Assembly (NCBI GenBank): GCA_003250975.1 | Contig: QKIY01000026.1 | Span: 1-64,000 of the forward strand | Length of the DNA stretch: 64,000 bases | Direction of reading: 5' to 3' | Source of the DNA: Gammaproteobacteria bacterium | GTDB lineage: Bacteria; Pseudomonadota; Gammaproteobacteria; Eutrophobiales; Eutrophobiaceae | Part shown: positions 27,920 through 36,992 of the stretch, piece after piece | Position numbering within the stretch: position 1 is the first letter of the stretch | Layout: every line of letters starts with the position of its first letter | Notes under the pieces: generated by a model | The model's database searches: none | What the model saw: only the letters and a program-made list of their open reading frames with translations | What the model was told of the DNA's origin: nothing | Made by a program: the position numbers and the translations under genes

Positions 27920-30217
27920 TCAGATCTCTACTTGTATGCCAATAAAGCCGGAAATGGGTGCGCCGGGGCCGAGAAACCTGGGGTCATCAAATGCCGGCCC
28001 CAGGACCTCATCGGGTTCGCCGAGCAGGCCAAAGGTTTCATAGTCGGTATCAAACAGGTTATTGATACGCGCGAAAACACTGAAGCGATTGCTTATCTGG
28101 TAATTTCCGCGCAGGTTGACCACGGCATAGCCATCAATGGTGTCCAGCAGGTTGGCTTCATCGCCCCGAAGGTACTGGCCCGAGTTATAGACCATATCAC
28201 CCCCCACGCTGAATCTTGAATTAAATGCGTAATCACCTGCAAGTTTCAGGGTATGCTGAGGGATGCCCGGTATGCGATCACCCTCACTAACCTGGATTTC
28301 GTCATTTACGGCAAAGGGATGGTTGGGACTGCTGACTGCAAATGCCGTCTCGAATGTGGCATGTACAAAGGCGTAATTCAGACTCCAGTCGAGTTTGTCC
28401 CAGCGGCCATCTAGTCCCAGTTCCATACCGAGCCTGCGGGTATCACCGATGTTATCGAAGAAACCCTCGTTGGAAGAGACACCACCCGTACTGATGAAGA
28501 GAATATCGTCCTTACTGCGGGTGTGGAAACCACCCACTTGCCAGTTTATCAATGGATTGAGTCGTCCCCTGAATCCAGCCTCCCAGCTTTCTGTTACGAC
28601 CTGTTCCAGTGGCGGGTCAGCCAGAAATGCGTTTGGCAGATTACAGGGCGCATTCGGGTCAGCACAGGCCAATTCTATCGGTGTCGGTGCACGTGAGGAT
28701 TCACTGTAACTGCCATATACCGAAATTTCGGGATGGAACTGCCAGGTAAGGCCGGCCGCCGGGTTAAAGCGCTCATAATCATGTTCGCCGTTCAACTCAG
28801 GCGAAGGATTGTCAAGGTTTCTGTCACCTATCACCACGCTGGTGTTGTTATAACGGCCTGATAATGTCAGGGCCAGATCATCTGTAATATTAAAGGTATC
28901 TGTCAGGTAGATAGCCCAGCTTCTGGTATGCGTCTTGATAACAGTGCTCTCGTCCGGGATAAGGATCCCTGTCCTGGTGGTTTTACGGTTGGCATCCAGG
29001 CTGGCAATCTCGACCTGAGAATTGAAATCAGCGATACCCTGGTTGTAACTGCCGCCGAATATGGCCTGATTTCGATGGCCAATGAGGTTATTCAGGAAGG
29101 TAGTCTGCAAAGTGCCACCAAAACTCTTCTGATCACGGGTACTGAAGTTATTGATGGCGTCAAAGCTGCTGGAGACCTGGTTGCCGTTTTGATCTTCGAT
29201 GGGGGTCGGGTCACCTTCCTCGCAGAGGAAGCCTGCAGGTCCGCCTTCACTGAGACAATCCACGAATTCGGTACCATCACCGTTGAAAGAATCCGCATCA
29301 TTGCTGCGATAAAAGGCATTTCCCGAGACCTGGGTCACGCTGTTCAACCAATGGGTTCCCTGAGTATTAATCATAAAGAGATTGTTCTCGGTAATATCCG
29401 GTGAGGTAAAAACCGTTTCCCTATCGATTTCCAGCAGCTGGATTGGCAAGGGGCCATTCCCCCTGAGTTCGGTATCACCGTGCGACAGGCTGATGTCCAG
29501 AGTGCTATCGATGCTGCGCCAGCTGACATTACCAAATAGATTAAGGGCATCTGATTCTGATTCGGGACGCCAGCCATCTTCCTGAAAGTAGCTGGTAGTA
29601 AAAAAATATCCCCATTGCCCGTTGTTTCCACCGCTCTCGATGGTGGAGACAATGCGCTCAAATGATCCTCCATAGGCCTCGGCTCGATGACCGGGGTTGG
29701 TAAAGCCATTTTTAGTAGTTACGGAAAGGGCGCCACCTAATGTGTTCAGGCCGAACAGGGGGTTTGAACCCCCGATCAGGTTAATGCTGTTTATGGCGGA
29801 TTCAGGGATCAGGTCCCAGTTGATCGTGTCACCGAAAGGTTCATTCACCCGCACACCGTCCTGGTAGACAGCAATGCCCTGAGGCAGACCTAGAAGGGGA
29901 GAGGCTGTGAAACCGCGGTATTGTACATCGGGCTGCAGGGGGTTGTTCTGGGCCTCATTAATATTCACGCTGCCCATTTTACGGTTTATAAAGTCACTGA
30001 GGTCCAGACTCTTGGTCCGATCCAGGTCATCATTGGTAGCCGACTGAACTTCATACGGAATCATCTCTTCCGGGAGTCCAACGCCATGGGTAGGAGTGAT
30101 ACCGATGACCTCAATGGTTTCGCTCTCGATTACCTCTTCTTCCGCATATACATTATTAAAGAGGCCGGAAATGGCCATGCTTCCCCAAACCAGGGGCCTT
30201 AAAATACAGATCTTCAA
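27920..30217 (-). CDS. TonB-dependent outer-membrane receptor
   Basis: About 765 residues from a TTG at 30217 preceded by GGGAGGAG; the track's GTG 19 codons upstream has no ribosome-binding site and would bury the signal peptide (LKICILRPLVWG ... NNVYA). The N-terminal plug (~40-170) contains QYRGFTASPLLGLPQGIAVYQDGVRVNEPFGD and NPLFGLNTLGGALSVTTKNG; the rest is a 22-strand-type beta barrel. The cargo is unknown: no siderophore gene or regulator lies beside it. The C-terminal residue is Ile rather than the usual aromatic. Confidence 0.88.
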   Translation of the reverse strand: MKICILRPLVWGSMAISGLFNNVYAEEEVIESETIEVIGITPTHGVGLPEEMIPYEVQSATNDDLDRTKSLDLSDFINRKMGSVNINEAQNNPLQPDVQYRGFTASPLLGLPQGIAVYQDGVRVNEPFGDTINWDLIPESAINSINLIGGSNPLFGLNTLGGALSVTTKNGFTNPGHRAEAYGGSFERIVSTIESGGNNGQWGYFFTTSYFQEDGWRPESESDALNLFGNVSWRSIDSTLDISLSHGDTELRGNGPLPIQLLEIDRETVFTSPDITENNLFMINTQGTHWLNSVTQVSGNAFYRSNDADSFNGDGTEFVDCLSEGGPAGFLCEEGDPTPIEDQNGNQVSSSFDAINNFSTRDQKSFGGTLQTTFLNNLIGHRNQAIFGGSYNQGIADFNSQVEIASLDANRKTTRTGILIPDESTVIKTHTRSWAIYLTDTFNITDDLALTLSGRYNNTSVVIGDRNLDNPSPELNGEHDYERFNPAAGLTWQFHPEISVYGSYSESSRAPTPIELACADPNAPCNLPNAFLADPPLEQVVTESWEAGFRGRLNPLINWQVGGFHTRSKDDILFISTGGVSSNEGFFDNIGDTRRLGMELGLDGRWDKLDWSLNYAFVHATFETAFAVSSPNHPFAVNDEIQVSEGDRIPGIPQHTLKLAGDYAFNSRFSVGGDMVYNSGQYLRGDEANLLDTIDGYAVVNLRGNYQISNRFSVFARINNLFDTDYETFGLLGEPDEVLGPAFDDPRFLGPGAPISGFIGIQVEI

Positions 30218-30366
30218 AACTCCTCCCGAATCTGCTTTTGTTATTTTATCTAGATTAATGGTGTTACAGGTCACACGAAGAGGGGATATTACAGATTTAA
30301 GTCAGGCACTGGAATGGGAGAACTGAAATAATTCACAGGATATTTTCCTGTTTATAATCAAGGAGT

Positions 30367-31083
30367 TTAGATATAATCCTCAAGAAGATCCCGTTCGCCT
30401 GTCGTAAGCATGGAATTCTTCAAACGATTCTTAATCATTTCTTGCGGCACATATTGCTTGTCTATAAGCAATTTCTTTTCATCTGGCATAATCGATTCCA
30501 TATAAAACAAGTTGCTGGCAGGTATTACACCGGATTCAACCATAGCAACTGATTCATCAGTCAATTTACGGTATTTATAAAGGTCCTTTTTGTTGGCGCG
30601 TTGTTCTGCAAAATCTCTGTCAGCAATACCGGAGGAATAGATGGCATGTATCTCCATTCTGTAACTGATGATATAAGGCGGATCTTCATTTTTATCTATA
30701 TCCGATTCAATATGCGTTAGTCTGGGTATAACAAGACTGCGAAGTGATTCCATTATTCGCATATCCTCCAGCCGTTCCGAATAGATATCCAGTATATTTT
30801 CTATTGAAAGTTGCTGATAGATATCCGTAGTAAACAGTTCATTCTGTCGATATGACAATTGCTTGTAAGAACGGAAGCCCAGCGCTGAATAGATATCCGT
30901 AAGGTCCAGGATATTCTTGTTAAACCCTAATGCGCAAACCAGTTGCGCATGATTTAGCCCAACTTGCTTTGCTATATTGTTAATCCGCTTGATAAAATTA
31001 TCTTCGGGATCGTGTTTGATTTTATAAAAAATCTTGACTAATTCGGTATCGGAGGAAGTTAAAAGTTCGGTAAAGGTAGTCAT
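30367..31083 (-). CDS. Unknown family, tandem paralogue B
   Basis: 238 residues, no signal peptide or membrane span, so probably cytoplasmic and mostly helical. It aligns end to end with the preceding gene: VCALGFNKNILDLTDIYSALGF matches ICAIGFNSYIENLTEVLPLIGY, and IYSSGIADRDFAEQRANK matches IYLDGIANIDFAEKRLNK. I do not recognise the family. It starts 3 bp after its paralogue and is AT-rich relative to neighbours. Confidence 0.65.
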   Translation of the reverse strand: MTTFTELLTSSDTELVKIFYKIKHDPEDNFIKRINNIAKQVGLNHAQLVCALGFNKNILDLTDIYSALGFRSYKQLSYRQNELFTTDIYQQLSIENILDIYSERLEDMRIMESLRSLVIPRLTHIESDIDKNEDPPYIISYRMEIHAIYSSGIADRDFAEQRANKKDLYKYRKLTDESVAMVESGVIPASNLFYMESIMPDEKKLLIDKQYVPQEMIKNRLKNSMLTTGERDLLEDYI

Positions 31084-31086
31084 AAC

Positions 31087-31821
31087 CTAATTATTTTTCT
31101 GCCTGGTAATTTTCAGATAATCCATAAGCATATTTTTTTCCCTTTGTGAAACATCTTCTTCCTGAATACGTGCTTCAATAAGGTCATCCGGAATGAGTCC
31201 CTTGCTAAGGAGTTTCCTTTTTTCTTCTGGCAAGACAGTGTTTCTGAAAAAAATATCACCAGCAGGAATAAGCTTTGTTTCGGTAATAATAACTACTTCA
31301 TTAATTAAGGCACGAAAGCCACTGTCCAATTTGTTAAGGCGTTTTTCAGCAAAATCTATATTGGCAATCCCATCCAGGTAGATGGCTTTCATTTCTTCCT
31401 TGTATTTATCAATTATTGTTGAATTAACTGTAGATTCAATTTTTTCCTCGATATTTGCTAGGCGTTTTTCCATCAAGTCCTGGACTGTTTCCATGGATTC
31501 TGGAAATTGCTTTACATATCCATATAGCGTCAGAATATTATCAAGTGATAACTTTTTGTAGATATCGGATATATAAATTTCATTTCTCTCCTTGAACAGA
31601 TCATTAATGTTGTCATAACCGATCAGGGGAAGTACTTCGGTAAGATTCTCGATATAAGAATTAAAACCAATCGCACATATCAATTGGCCGGATTTCAGCT
31701 TCAATGCCTTCGCAATGGCATTTGTATTTCCATGGGCCTCCTTGTGCCTGGAATGATAGATATAGAAGACCTTTAGCAGCTCTTCTTCATTGCATGACAG
31801 AATTTGTCTGAAACTGGCCAT
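31087..31821 (-). CDS. Unknown family, tandem paralogue A
   Basis: 244 residues, cytoplasmic, helical, lysine- and isoleucine-rich. Shares the motif GFNxxIxxLT, the (T/S)DIY(K/Q)xLSxxNIL segment and FAExRxNK with its downstream neighbour. The low G+C and tandem pair suggest acquired DNA with a later duplication. It may be cotranscribed with the Sel1/SPOR gene 55 bp upstream. Function unknown. Confidence 0.65.
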   Translation of the reverse strand: MASFRQILSCNEEELLKVFYIYHSRHKEAHGNTNAIAKALKLKSGQLICAIGFNSYIENLTEVLPLIGYDNINDLFKERNEIYISDIYKKLSLDNILTLYGYVKQFPESMETVQDLMEKRLANIEEKIESTVNSTIIDKYKEEMKAIYLDGIANIDFAEKRLNKLDSGFRALINEVVIITETKLIPAGDIFFRNTVLPEEKRKLLSKGLIPDDLIEARIQEEDVSQREKNMLMDYLKITRQKNN

Positions 31822-31876
31822 AATTTTCAGGGTATTTTAAAGTGCCCTCTGGTATTGGGGGTTTTCTTCCCTGAAT

Positions 31877-32962
31877 TTATTGCCGGTTTTTTACGATGAG
31901 GTTTTGCAGTAAACCCATGTTCCTGACCCAGGGTTTCTGCTGTTGTAACTCCGTTGGCAAGCTCTTGATGGCATTCTTTGCATTTTCAAAAGAGCTGTAA
32001 TTACCGTAAATCACATTAAACCGAACTACATCATTTATAATAACCCGGATATAGGCTGAATTCGATTCAATATTGTGAGATTGTATGAATTTCAGAGCAT
32101 CCGTTTCCGACAGAAGGCTGGCAAGTTGCAAGGTATAGCTGGTGGCAGGTTGGGAAAGCGCCCAGTCTTCCCGTTTATCTATGCTCGGCATTTCAGTCGC
32201 AGGCAAGCTGGATTTGCCCTCGGCAGGCCTATCTCCTAGTCGGGCCAGTTTCTGCCGTGCTTCAGGCAATCCCTGATCTGCGGCTTTTCTGTACCACTCC
32301 CTGGCTTTTTTCTCATCTTTTTCCAGGGCATAACCGTTTTCATAGAATATGCCCAGATTATACTGGGCCTGGGCAACTCCCTGGTTTGCCGACTTCTGGA
32401 ACCAAGTCAGTGCCTGGGCATAATCTTTTTCAACACCCTGTCCGAAGGCATACATAACTGCAAGGCTGTATTGAGCATGGCTGTGCCCCTGTTCCGCGGC
32501 GTGCTGAAACAGTTCCCTGGCCTCTTGCAGATCTTTTCCGACACCCAGGCCACGGTAGTACATCAGACCGAGGTTAAACTGGGAATCGCTTAGGCCGGCG
32601 TCGGCAGCCATTCTCCACCATTTAGCTGCCTGAAGATAATCCTGCCTTGCACCAATTCCTTTAAAGAATTTTACTCCGACATCGTGCTGGACTACAGGGA
32701 TCCCCTGGCTGGCTGCCTTGATATACCAATCAAGAGCCTTGGAAGGGTCCTTGGCGACACCTTGGCCGTTCTCATACATTATGCCGAGGGTAATCTGGGC
32801 CTGGGAATTACCCTGCTCAGCAAGGGGCAGGAGGATCTCATGGGCCTTCTGATAATCTTTTTCCTGATAAGCGGCCATACCCTCTTCAAAAGTCTGGGCA
32901 GACAGGACTACTGGTATAAATATGGCAGCTACCAGGAAAAGTTTGTTAATTATCCGCAACAA
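31877..32962 (-). CDS. Sel1-repeat protein with C-terminal SPOR domain
   Basis: 361 residues from a TTG start with a signal peptide (LFLVAAIFIPVVLSAQ). Six or so Sel1/TPR-like repeats follow (pattern AQxxLGxMYxxGxGVxKDxxxAxxWxxKAAxQG, ~residues 25-245), then a linker and a SPOR-type domain (YTLQLASLLSETDALKFIQ ... RFNVIYGNYSSFENAK). SPOR domains bind denuded peptidoglycan at division sites; Sel1 repeats mediate protein contacts. Probably a periplasmic scaffold. Confidence 0.82.
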   Translation of the reverse strand: MLRIINKLFLVAAIFIPVVLSAQTFEEGMAAYQEKDYQKAHEILLPLAEQGNSQAQITLGIMYENGQGVAKDPSKALDWYIKAASQGIPVVQHDVGVKFFKGIGARQDYLQAAKWWRMAADAGLSDSQFNLGLMYYRGLGVGKDLQEARELFQHAAEQGHSHAQYSLAVMYAFGQGVEKDYAQALTWFQKSANQGVAQAQYNLGIFYENGYALEKDEKKAREWYRKAADQGLPEARQKLARLGDRPAEGKSSLPATEMPSIDKREDWALSQPATSYTLQLASLLSETDALKFIQSHNIESNSAYIRVIINDVVRFNVIYGNYSSFENAKNAIKSLPTELQQQKPWVRNMGLLQNLIVKNRQ

Positions 32963-33027
32963 TGTCGACAGTGGGTCTTTTCAGACATTCAGGGAATTAA
33001 TAATTGTTGACAATGTTTCGGTAATCC

Positions 33028-33885
33028 TCATGCCATTGTTTTTGCCAGGGCAAATATTTCTTCAGCATCAAAAAGCTGATCGTTGCTTTCGAACAGCTTT
33101 CCAATACAGGCGCGGTGTAATTCCAGTTTCAAGGTGCCAAAACCGATAGCGCCCCAGATAATCTTCCCATTTCGTTCCTTGCCCTTGTCAAACATCTCGG
33201 TTCCGTCAATGCCGAGAGGCGGGGTGGCATTGGCATCGGCCATCATTTCTATGGTGCTGTTGTTTTCCCAGTGCTCCTTATTCAATAACTGCGCGCCGGC
33301 AGCGCCTGTGGAGAAAACGACATGTGCATCAGCAATGACCTTGCCCCTGGCGTCATTATCACGGGCCTCAATTGGCTCGATATCAACACCAAACCTGGCC
33401 TTGATGTCCGCACATGACTTTTCGGCCCGGCTCATTTCCCGCGAGGTGAGAGAGACATTTGCACCTTCATTGGCCAGCATTACTGCTGCACGCATCCCCA
33501 CGGGCCCGGTACCAGCCAGCACAACTGCCCTTTTACCTGAGACGGAACCGGTACTCAGCAGTTTGGCGACACCAGCCGCTGCCGTAGTATTGCTGCCATT
33601 GCTGTCCAGCATGACAGAAACGCGGAAGTCAGCAAAAAAGTTTTTTTGTACTGCTTTAAAGAGCTCTTCCCCGGCGACCATGTTGCTGCCACCGACAAAT
33701 AGTGCGGTAAATTTCTTTTCTTTGGGTGGGCGAGTGAAAATTGCGCCCTCAACGAGGGGGGTAACGTTATCGGGTGCGCAATTGCCATGACCAATTACGT
33801 GATCAGCACCGCCATCATAGGCTACAACCGTATCGAAAACCGCTGGATGGGGATCGGTATCAAGTTGAAATAGGAGTTTTTTCAT
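33028..33885 (-). CDS. mtdA: NADP-dependent methylene-H4F/H4MPT dehydrogenase
   Basis: 285 residues from the ATG at 33885; the track start adds 18 unrelated codons. It follows the MtdA pattern closely: KKLLFQLDTDPHPAVFD, YDGGADHVIGHGN, FRVSVMLDSNGSNTTAAAG and the NADP-binding VVLAGTGPVGMRAAVMLA. MtdA oxidises methylene-tetrahydrofolate (and the methanopterin analogue) with NADP. MtdB differs at the N-terminus, so I prefer MtdA. The divergent gene is fchA, the next enzyme in the same interconversion, which supports this. Confidence 0.88.
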   Translation of the reverse strand: MKKLLFQLDTDPHPAVFDTVVAYDGGADHVIGHGNCAPDNVTPLVEGAIFTRPPKEKKFTALFVGGSNMVAGEELFKAVQKNFFADFRVSVMLDSNGSNTTAAAGVAKLLSTGSVSGKRAVVLAGTGPVGMRAAVMLANEGANVSLTSREMSRAEKSCADIKARFGVDIEPIEARDNDARGKVIADAHVVFSTGAAGAQLLNKEHWENNSTIEMMADANATPPLGIDGTEMFDKGKERNGKIIWGAIGFGTLKLELHRACIGKLFESNDQLFDAEEIFALAKTMA

Positions 33886-34044
33886 TATTTTTCCCTTACG
33901 TTGGATGTAGATGTATTCTTGGAGCCTACCAATAGCCAATTCAGCATCCGGGCTCCGTTTATCAGGTTTTAATAATTATTATTAAGGTGCGATAACTTAA
34001 CCTAAGCCGTGCTGGGCGACAACATTTTACAGGCAAATCATGTT

Positions 34045-34072
34045 TTGGGATGTTTACGATCTCCCCTATAAT
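34045..34072 (+). promoter_or_regulatory. Probable promoter of fchA
   Basis: TTGGGA (34045-34050), 16-bp spacer, TATAAT (34067-34072), about 42 bp before the fchA ATG in the mtdA/fchA divergent region. Confidence 0.55.
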
Positions 34073-34114
34073 CGCCTTGGGGAATAATAAAATCAGAAAA
34101 ATACGAGGAAAATT

Positions 34115-34738
34115 ATGATTAAAGACAAGTCTGTTCAGGTATTTCTGGACGAATTAGCAAGTAAAGCTTCAACTCCTGGAGGAGGCAGTGCCGCCGCCAT
34201 CATGGGTGCCATGGGCGCCGCGCTAATCAGCATGGTGGCGAATTTTACCGTGGGGAAAAAAGGCTATGAAGATGTGGATGCCGAGGCCCAGGATATTCTT
34301 AAGCGATCAGAAGACCTGCGCCAAAAGCTAACCAATATGATCAAGGCCGATGTTGATGTGTTCAATCGGGTCATGGCGTCCTATGGCATGCCCAAAGACA
34401 CGGATGAGGAAAAGGCCGCCCGCTCTGAAGAAATCCAGGCAGCCCTGAAGGAAGCGACGGATGTCCCACTGGCCTGCGCCCGTGTTGCTGCTGATGTGAT
34501 TAAACTCAGCTTGCCGATAGCGGACAAGGGCAACAAGAATGTCATTAGCGATGCCGGAGTCGCAGTTCTGGCTGGGCAGGCCGCACTAAGGAGTGCCGCA
34601 TTGAATGTATATATCAACATCGGTGGTATCAAGGACGAGACATTCCGTAATGACCGTCAGAAGCAGCTGGAAGACATTCTTTCCGGGATGGACAGCCTGA
34701 CAGAGGAAGTCTACGAACTGGTAAAGAGCAAGTTGTAA
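34115..34738 (+). CDS. fchA: Methenyl-H4F cyclohydrolase FchA
   Basis: 207 residues of the cyclodeaminase/cyclohydrolase family: STPGGGSAAAIMGAMGAALISMV, KNTDEEKA-like KDTDEEKAARSEEIQ, ATDVPLACARV and NVISDAGVAVL. It interconverts methenyl- and formyl-tetrahydrofolate. With MtdA it links methylene-H4F to formyl-H4F, replacing FolD in methylotrophs and some sulfur oxidisers. Start has a clear GAGGAAAATT before it. Confidence 0.9.
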   Translation: MIKDKSVQVFLDELASKASTPGGGSAAAIMGAMGAALISMVANFTVGKKGYEDVDAEAQDILKRSEDLRQKLTNMIKADVDVFNRVMASYGMPKDTDEEKAARSEEIQAALKEATDVPLACARVAADVIKLSLPIADKGNKNVISDAGVAVLAGQAALRSAALNVYINIGGIKDETFRNDRQKQLEDILSGMDSLTEEVYELVKSKL

Positions 34739-34745
34739 AACACTA

Positions 34746-35597
34746 TCAGGCGCCAGGGGTTTCCATATTAAATCGCATGGAAAAATCTATAGCGCATATA
34801 TTCTTGGTCAGGGCTCCCATCGAGATATAATCGACTCCGGTCTCAGCTACGGACCGGAGGGAGTCCATATCAATATTGCCGGACGCCTCCAGTGTGGCGC
34901 GCCCCTTGTTGATAGCGACGGCCTTTATCAGTTTTGCAAGGTTAAAATTATCCAGCAGGATATGGTCGACGCCGTTATTCAGCACTTCTTCGAGTTCATG
35001 TAGAAATTCCACCTCAATTTCAACCGGCACGTCTGCATTTTTTGCCTGTTTAATCGCCTCAGCAATCCCGCCAGCCGAGATAATGTGGTTTTCCTTTATT
35101 AGAATAGCGTCATAGAGTCCCATACGGTGGTTCACACCGCCACCACAGGCAACGGCATATTTTTGAGCCGCCCTGAGTCCGGGCAGAGTCTTGCGAGTGT
35201 CTAGCAGTTTTGTCTTCAGACCAGCCAGTAAGGCGACATGCTTGTGGGTCGTTGTGGCCGTTCCGGACAGGGTTTGCAGGTAATTCAGCGCTGTGCGTTC
35301 ACCACTTAATAGGCTTCTCGCCGGACCCTGCAGGTGGCAGATGACCTGGTCTTTGCGGATCTCGTCTGCATCCGCAGCCATCCATTTAATGTTAATGGCG
35401 GAGTCCAATTGCCTGAAGACCTCATCAAACCAGGCTGTGCCGCAGAGCACGGCATCTTCACGGACAACGACGGATGCCGAAGCGCGGGCAGTCTCCGGGA
35501 TCAATGCCGCTGTCAGGTCGCCGGTCCCCAGGTCTTCTGCAAGCGCCAGACGGACATTGTCCTTGATGTTTTCAGGCAGTTTGTTTTTTCTTTTCAA
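34746..35597 (-). CDS. nadC: Quinolinate phosphoribosyltransferase
   Basis: 283 residues. Makes nicotinate mononucleotide from quinolinate and PRPP in NAD synthesis. Features: EDLGTGDLTAALI, LLSGERTALNYLQTLSG, TRKTLPGLRAAQKYAVACGGGVNHR and the C-terminal EASGNIDMDSLRSVAETGVDYISMG. Its start overlaps the end of the symporter gene by 26 bp, so they are likely cotranscribed. Convergent with fchA. Confidence 0.96.
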   Translation of the reverse strand: MKRKNKLPENIKDNVRLALAEDLGTGDLTAALIPETARASASVVVREDAVLCGTAWFDEVFRQLDSAINIKWMAADADEIRKDQVICHLQGPARSLLSGERTALNYLQTLSGTATTTHKHVALLAGLKTKLLDTRKTLPGLRAAQKYAVACGGGVNHRMGLYDAILIKENHIISAGGIAEAIKQAKNADVPVEIEVEFLHELEEVLNNGVDHILLDNFNLAKLIKAVAINKGRATLEASGNIDMDSLRSVAETGVDYISMGALTKNICAIDFSMRFNMETPGA

Positions 35598-36921
35598 GGT
35601 AATCTCTGGTCAGCTTGAATATCACCGGACTGAGCATCAGTAAGGCGATCAGGTTGGGTATGGCCATGAGGCCATTGAGTACGTCGGCAAATGTCCAGAC
35701 GAGCTTGAATTTTTCCTCGGCGCCGTCAGCACCGATATAGATTGCAATGATCCATAACAGGCGATAAGGCAGAATGACCTTGACACCAAACAGGTATTCG
35801 GCACAGCGTTCGCCGTAATAACTCCAGCCCAGTATTGTCGTGAATGCAAAGATCATCAGGCTGAAGCTGACAATATAGGCTCCGGATGCATTCAGGCCAA
35901 TGCTAAAGGCCAGGGAGGACATGGGGGCGCCCTTGATGCCGCTGTCCCACACACCGGTCAGGATAATCACCAGCGCGGTCATGGAACATACTATCAGTGT
36001 ATCGATCAGGGTACCGAGCATGGCAATCATTCCCTGTCTCACCGGGTCGGTAGTCCGTGCCGCAGCATGGGCGATAGGTGCACTACCCAGGCCAGCCTCG
36101 TTAGAGAATATACCCCGGGCCACCCCCCAACGGATCACCAGCCATATACTGCTGCCCGCTACGGCCTGTCCCGTGAAGGCGTCCTTGAAGATAAGCGCAA
36201 ATGCGGCCGGGATACCCTTGATATTCAGGAAGATGATCAATAATCCGGCACAGACATAGGCCAGCGCCATGAAAGGGACCAGTTTTTCCGCCACATTGCC
36301 GATTCTGCGGATACCGCCCAGGATCACCAGACCGGCCAGGGTCGCCAGCAAGAGGCCGCTTACCCAGGAGGGCAGGTGGAAGGTATTTTGTAATTCATGG
36401 GCAACGGAATTGGATTGCACCATATTGCCGATACCAAAGGCGGCCAGCATGCCAAAAAAGGCAAATGCAACTCCCAACCAGGCCCAGCGGGCCCCGAGGC
36501 CATTACGGATATAGTACATGGGGCCGCCGACACTGTGCCCGAGTTCATCGGTTTCCCTGTATCTGACGGCCAGGACGGCCTCGGCGTATTTGGTGGCCAT
36601 GCCGAACAGGGCAATGACCCACATCCAGAAGATGGCCCCCGGCCCGCCAAAATAGATTGCCGTAGCTACACCGACAATATTTCCAGTGCCTATAGTGGCA
36701 GCAAGGGCAGTCATCAGGGCCTGGAAAGGAGGAATGTCGCCCTGTTCGCTTGAAGCCCTACCTTGCCACAGTTGTTTAAAAGCGTAAGGGATATAGCGCC
36801 AGGGCATGGCGCGTAAGCCTATCGTCAGATAGACCCCTACAAGGGCCAGGAGCGGTATAAGGACATATTCACCCCAGATATAATTGCTGAGCGTGTTCAG
36901 CAGGTCCTGTACTCGTTGCAT
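35572..36921 (-). CDS. Sodium:alanine symporter family protein
   Basis: 449 residues with about 11 membrane spans, of the AGCS (AlsT/YaaJ) family. Signature: GDIPPFQALMTALAATIGTGNIVGVATAIYFGGPGAIFWMW and GSAPIAHAAARTTDPVRQG. It imports alanine, glycine or a related amino acid with Na+. First gene of the pair with nadC; substrate preference cannot be read from the sequence. Confidence 0.92.
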   Translation of the reverse strand: MQRVQDLLNTLSNYIWGEYVLIPLLALVGVYLTIGLRAMPWRYIPYAFKQLWQGRASSEQGDIPPFQALMTALAATIGTGNIVGVATAIYFGGPGAIFWMWVIALFGMATKYAEAVLAVRYRETDELGHSVGGPMYYIRNGLGARWAWLGVAFAFFGMLAAFGIGNMVQSNSVAHELQNTFHLPSWVSGLLLATLAGLVILGGIRRIGNVAEKLVPFMALAYVCAGLLIIFLNIKGIPAAFALIFKDAFTGQAVAGSSIWLVIRWGVARGIFSNEAGLGSAPIAHAAARTTDPVRQGMIAMLGTLIDTLIVCSMTALVIILTGVWDSGIKGAPMSSLAFSIGLNASGAYIVSFSLMIFAFTTILGWSYYGERCAEYLFGVKVILPYRLLWIIAIYIGADGAEEKFKLVWTFADVLNGLMAIPNLIALLMLSPVIFKLTRDYLEKKKQTA

Positions 36922-36992
36922 GGATAATCTCTAAACCGGTTCCGTTATTATTAACAGGTAGATGTGGCTTTCAGGCTATGCATTATAGAGAT

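Noticed and set aside
33028-33885. Annotation as MtdB
   Set aside because: The N-terminus (KKLLFQLDTD) and the adjacent fchA fit MtdA better.
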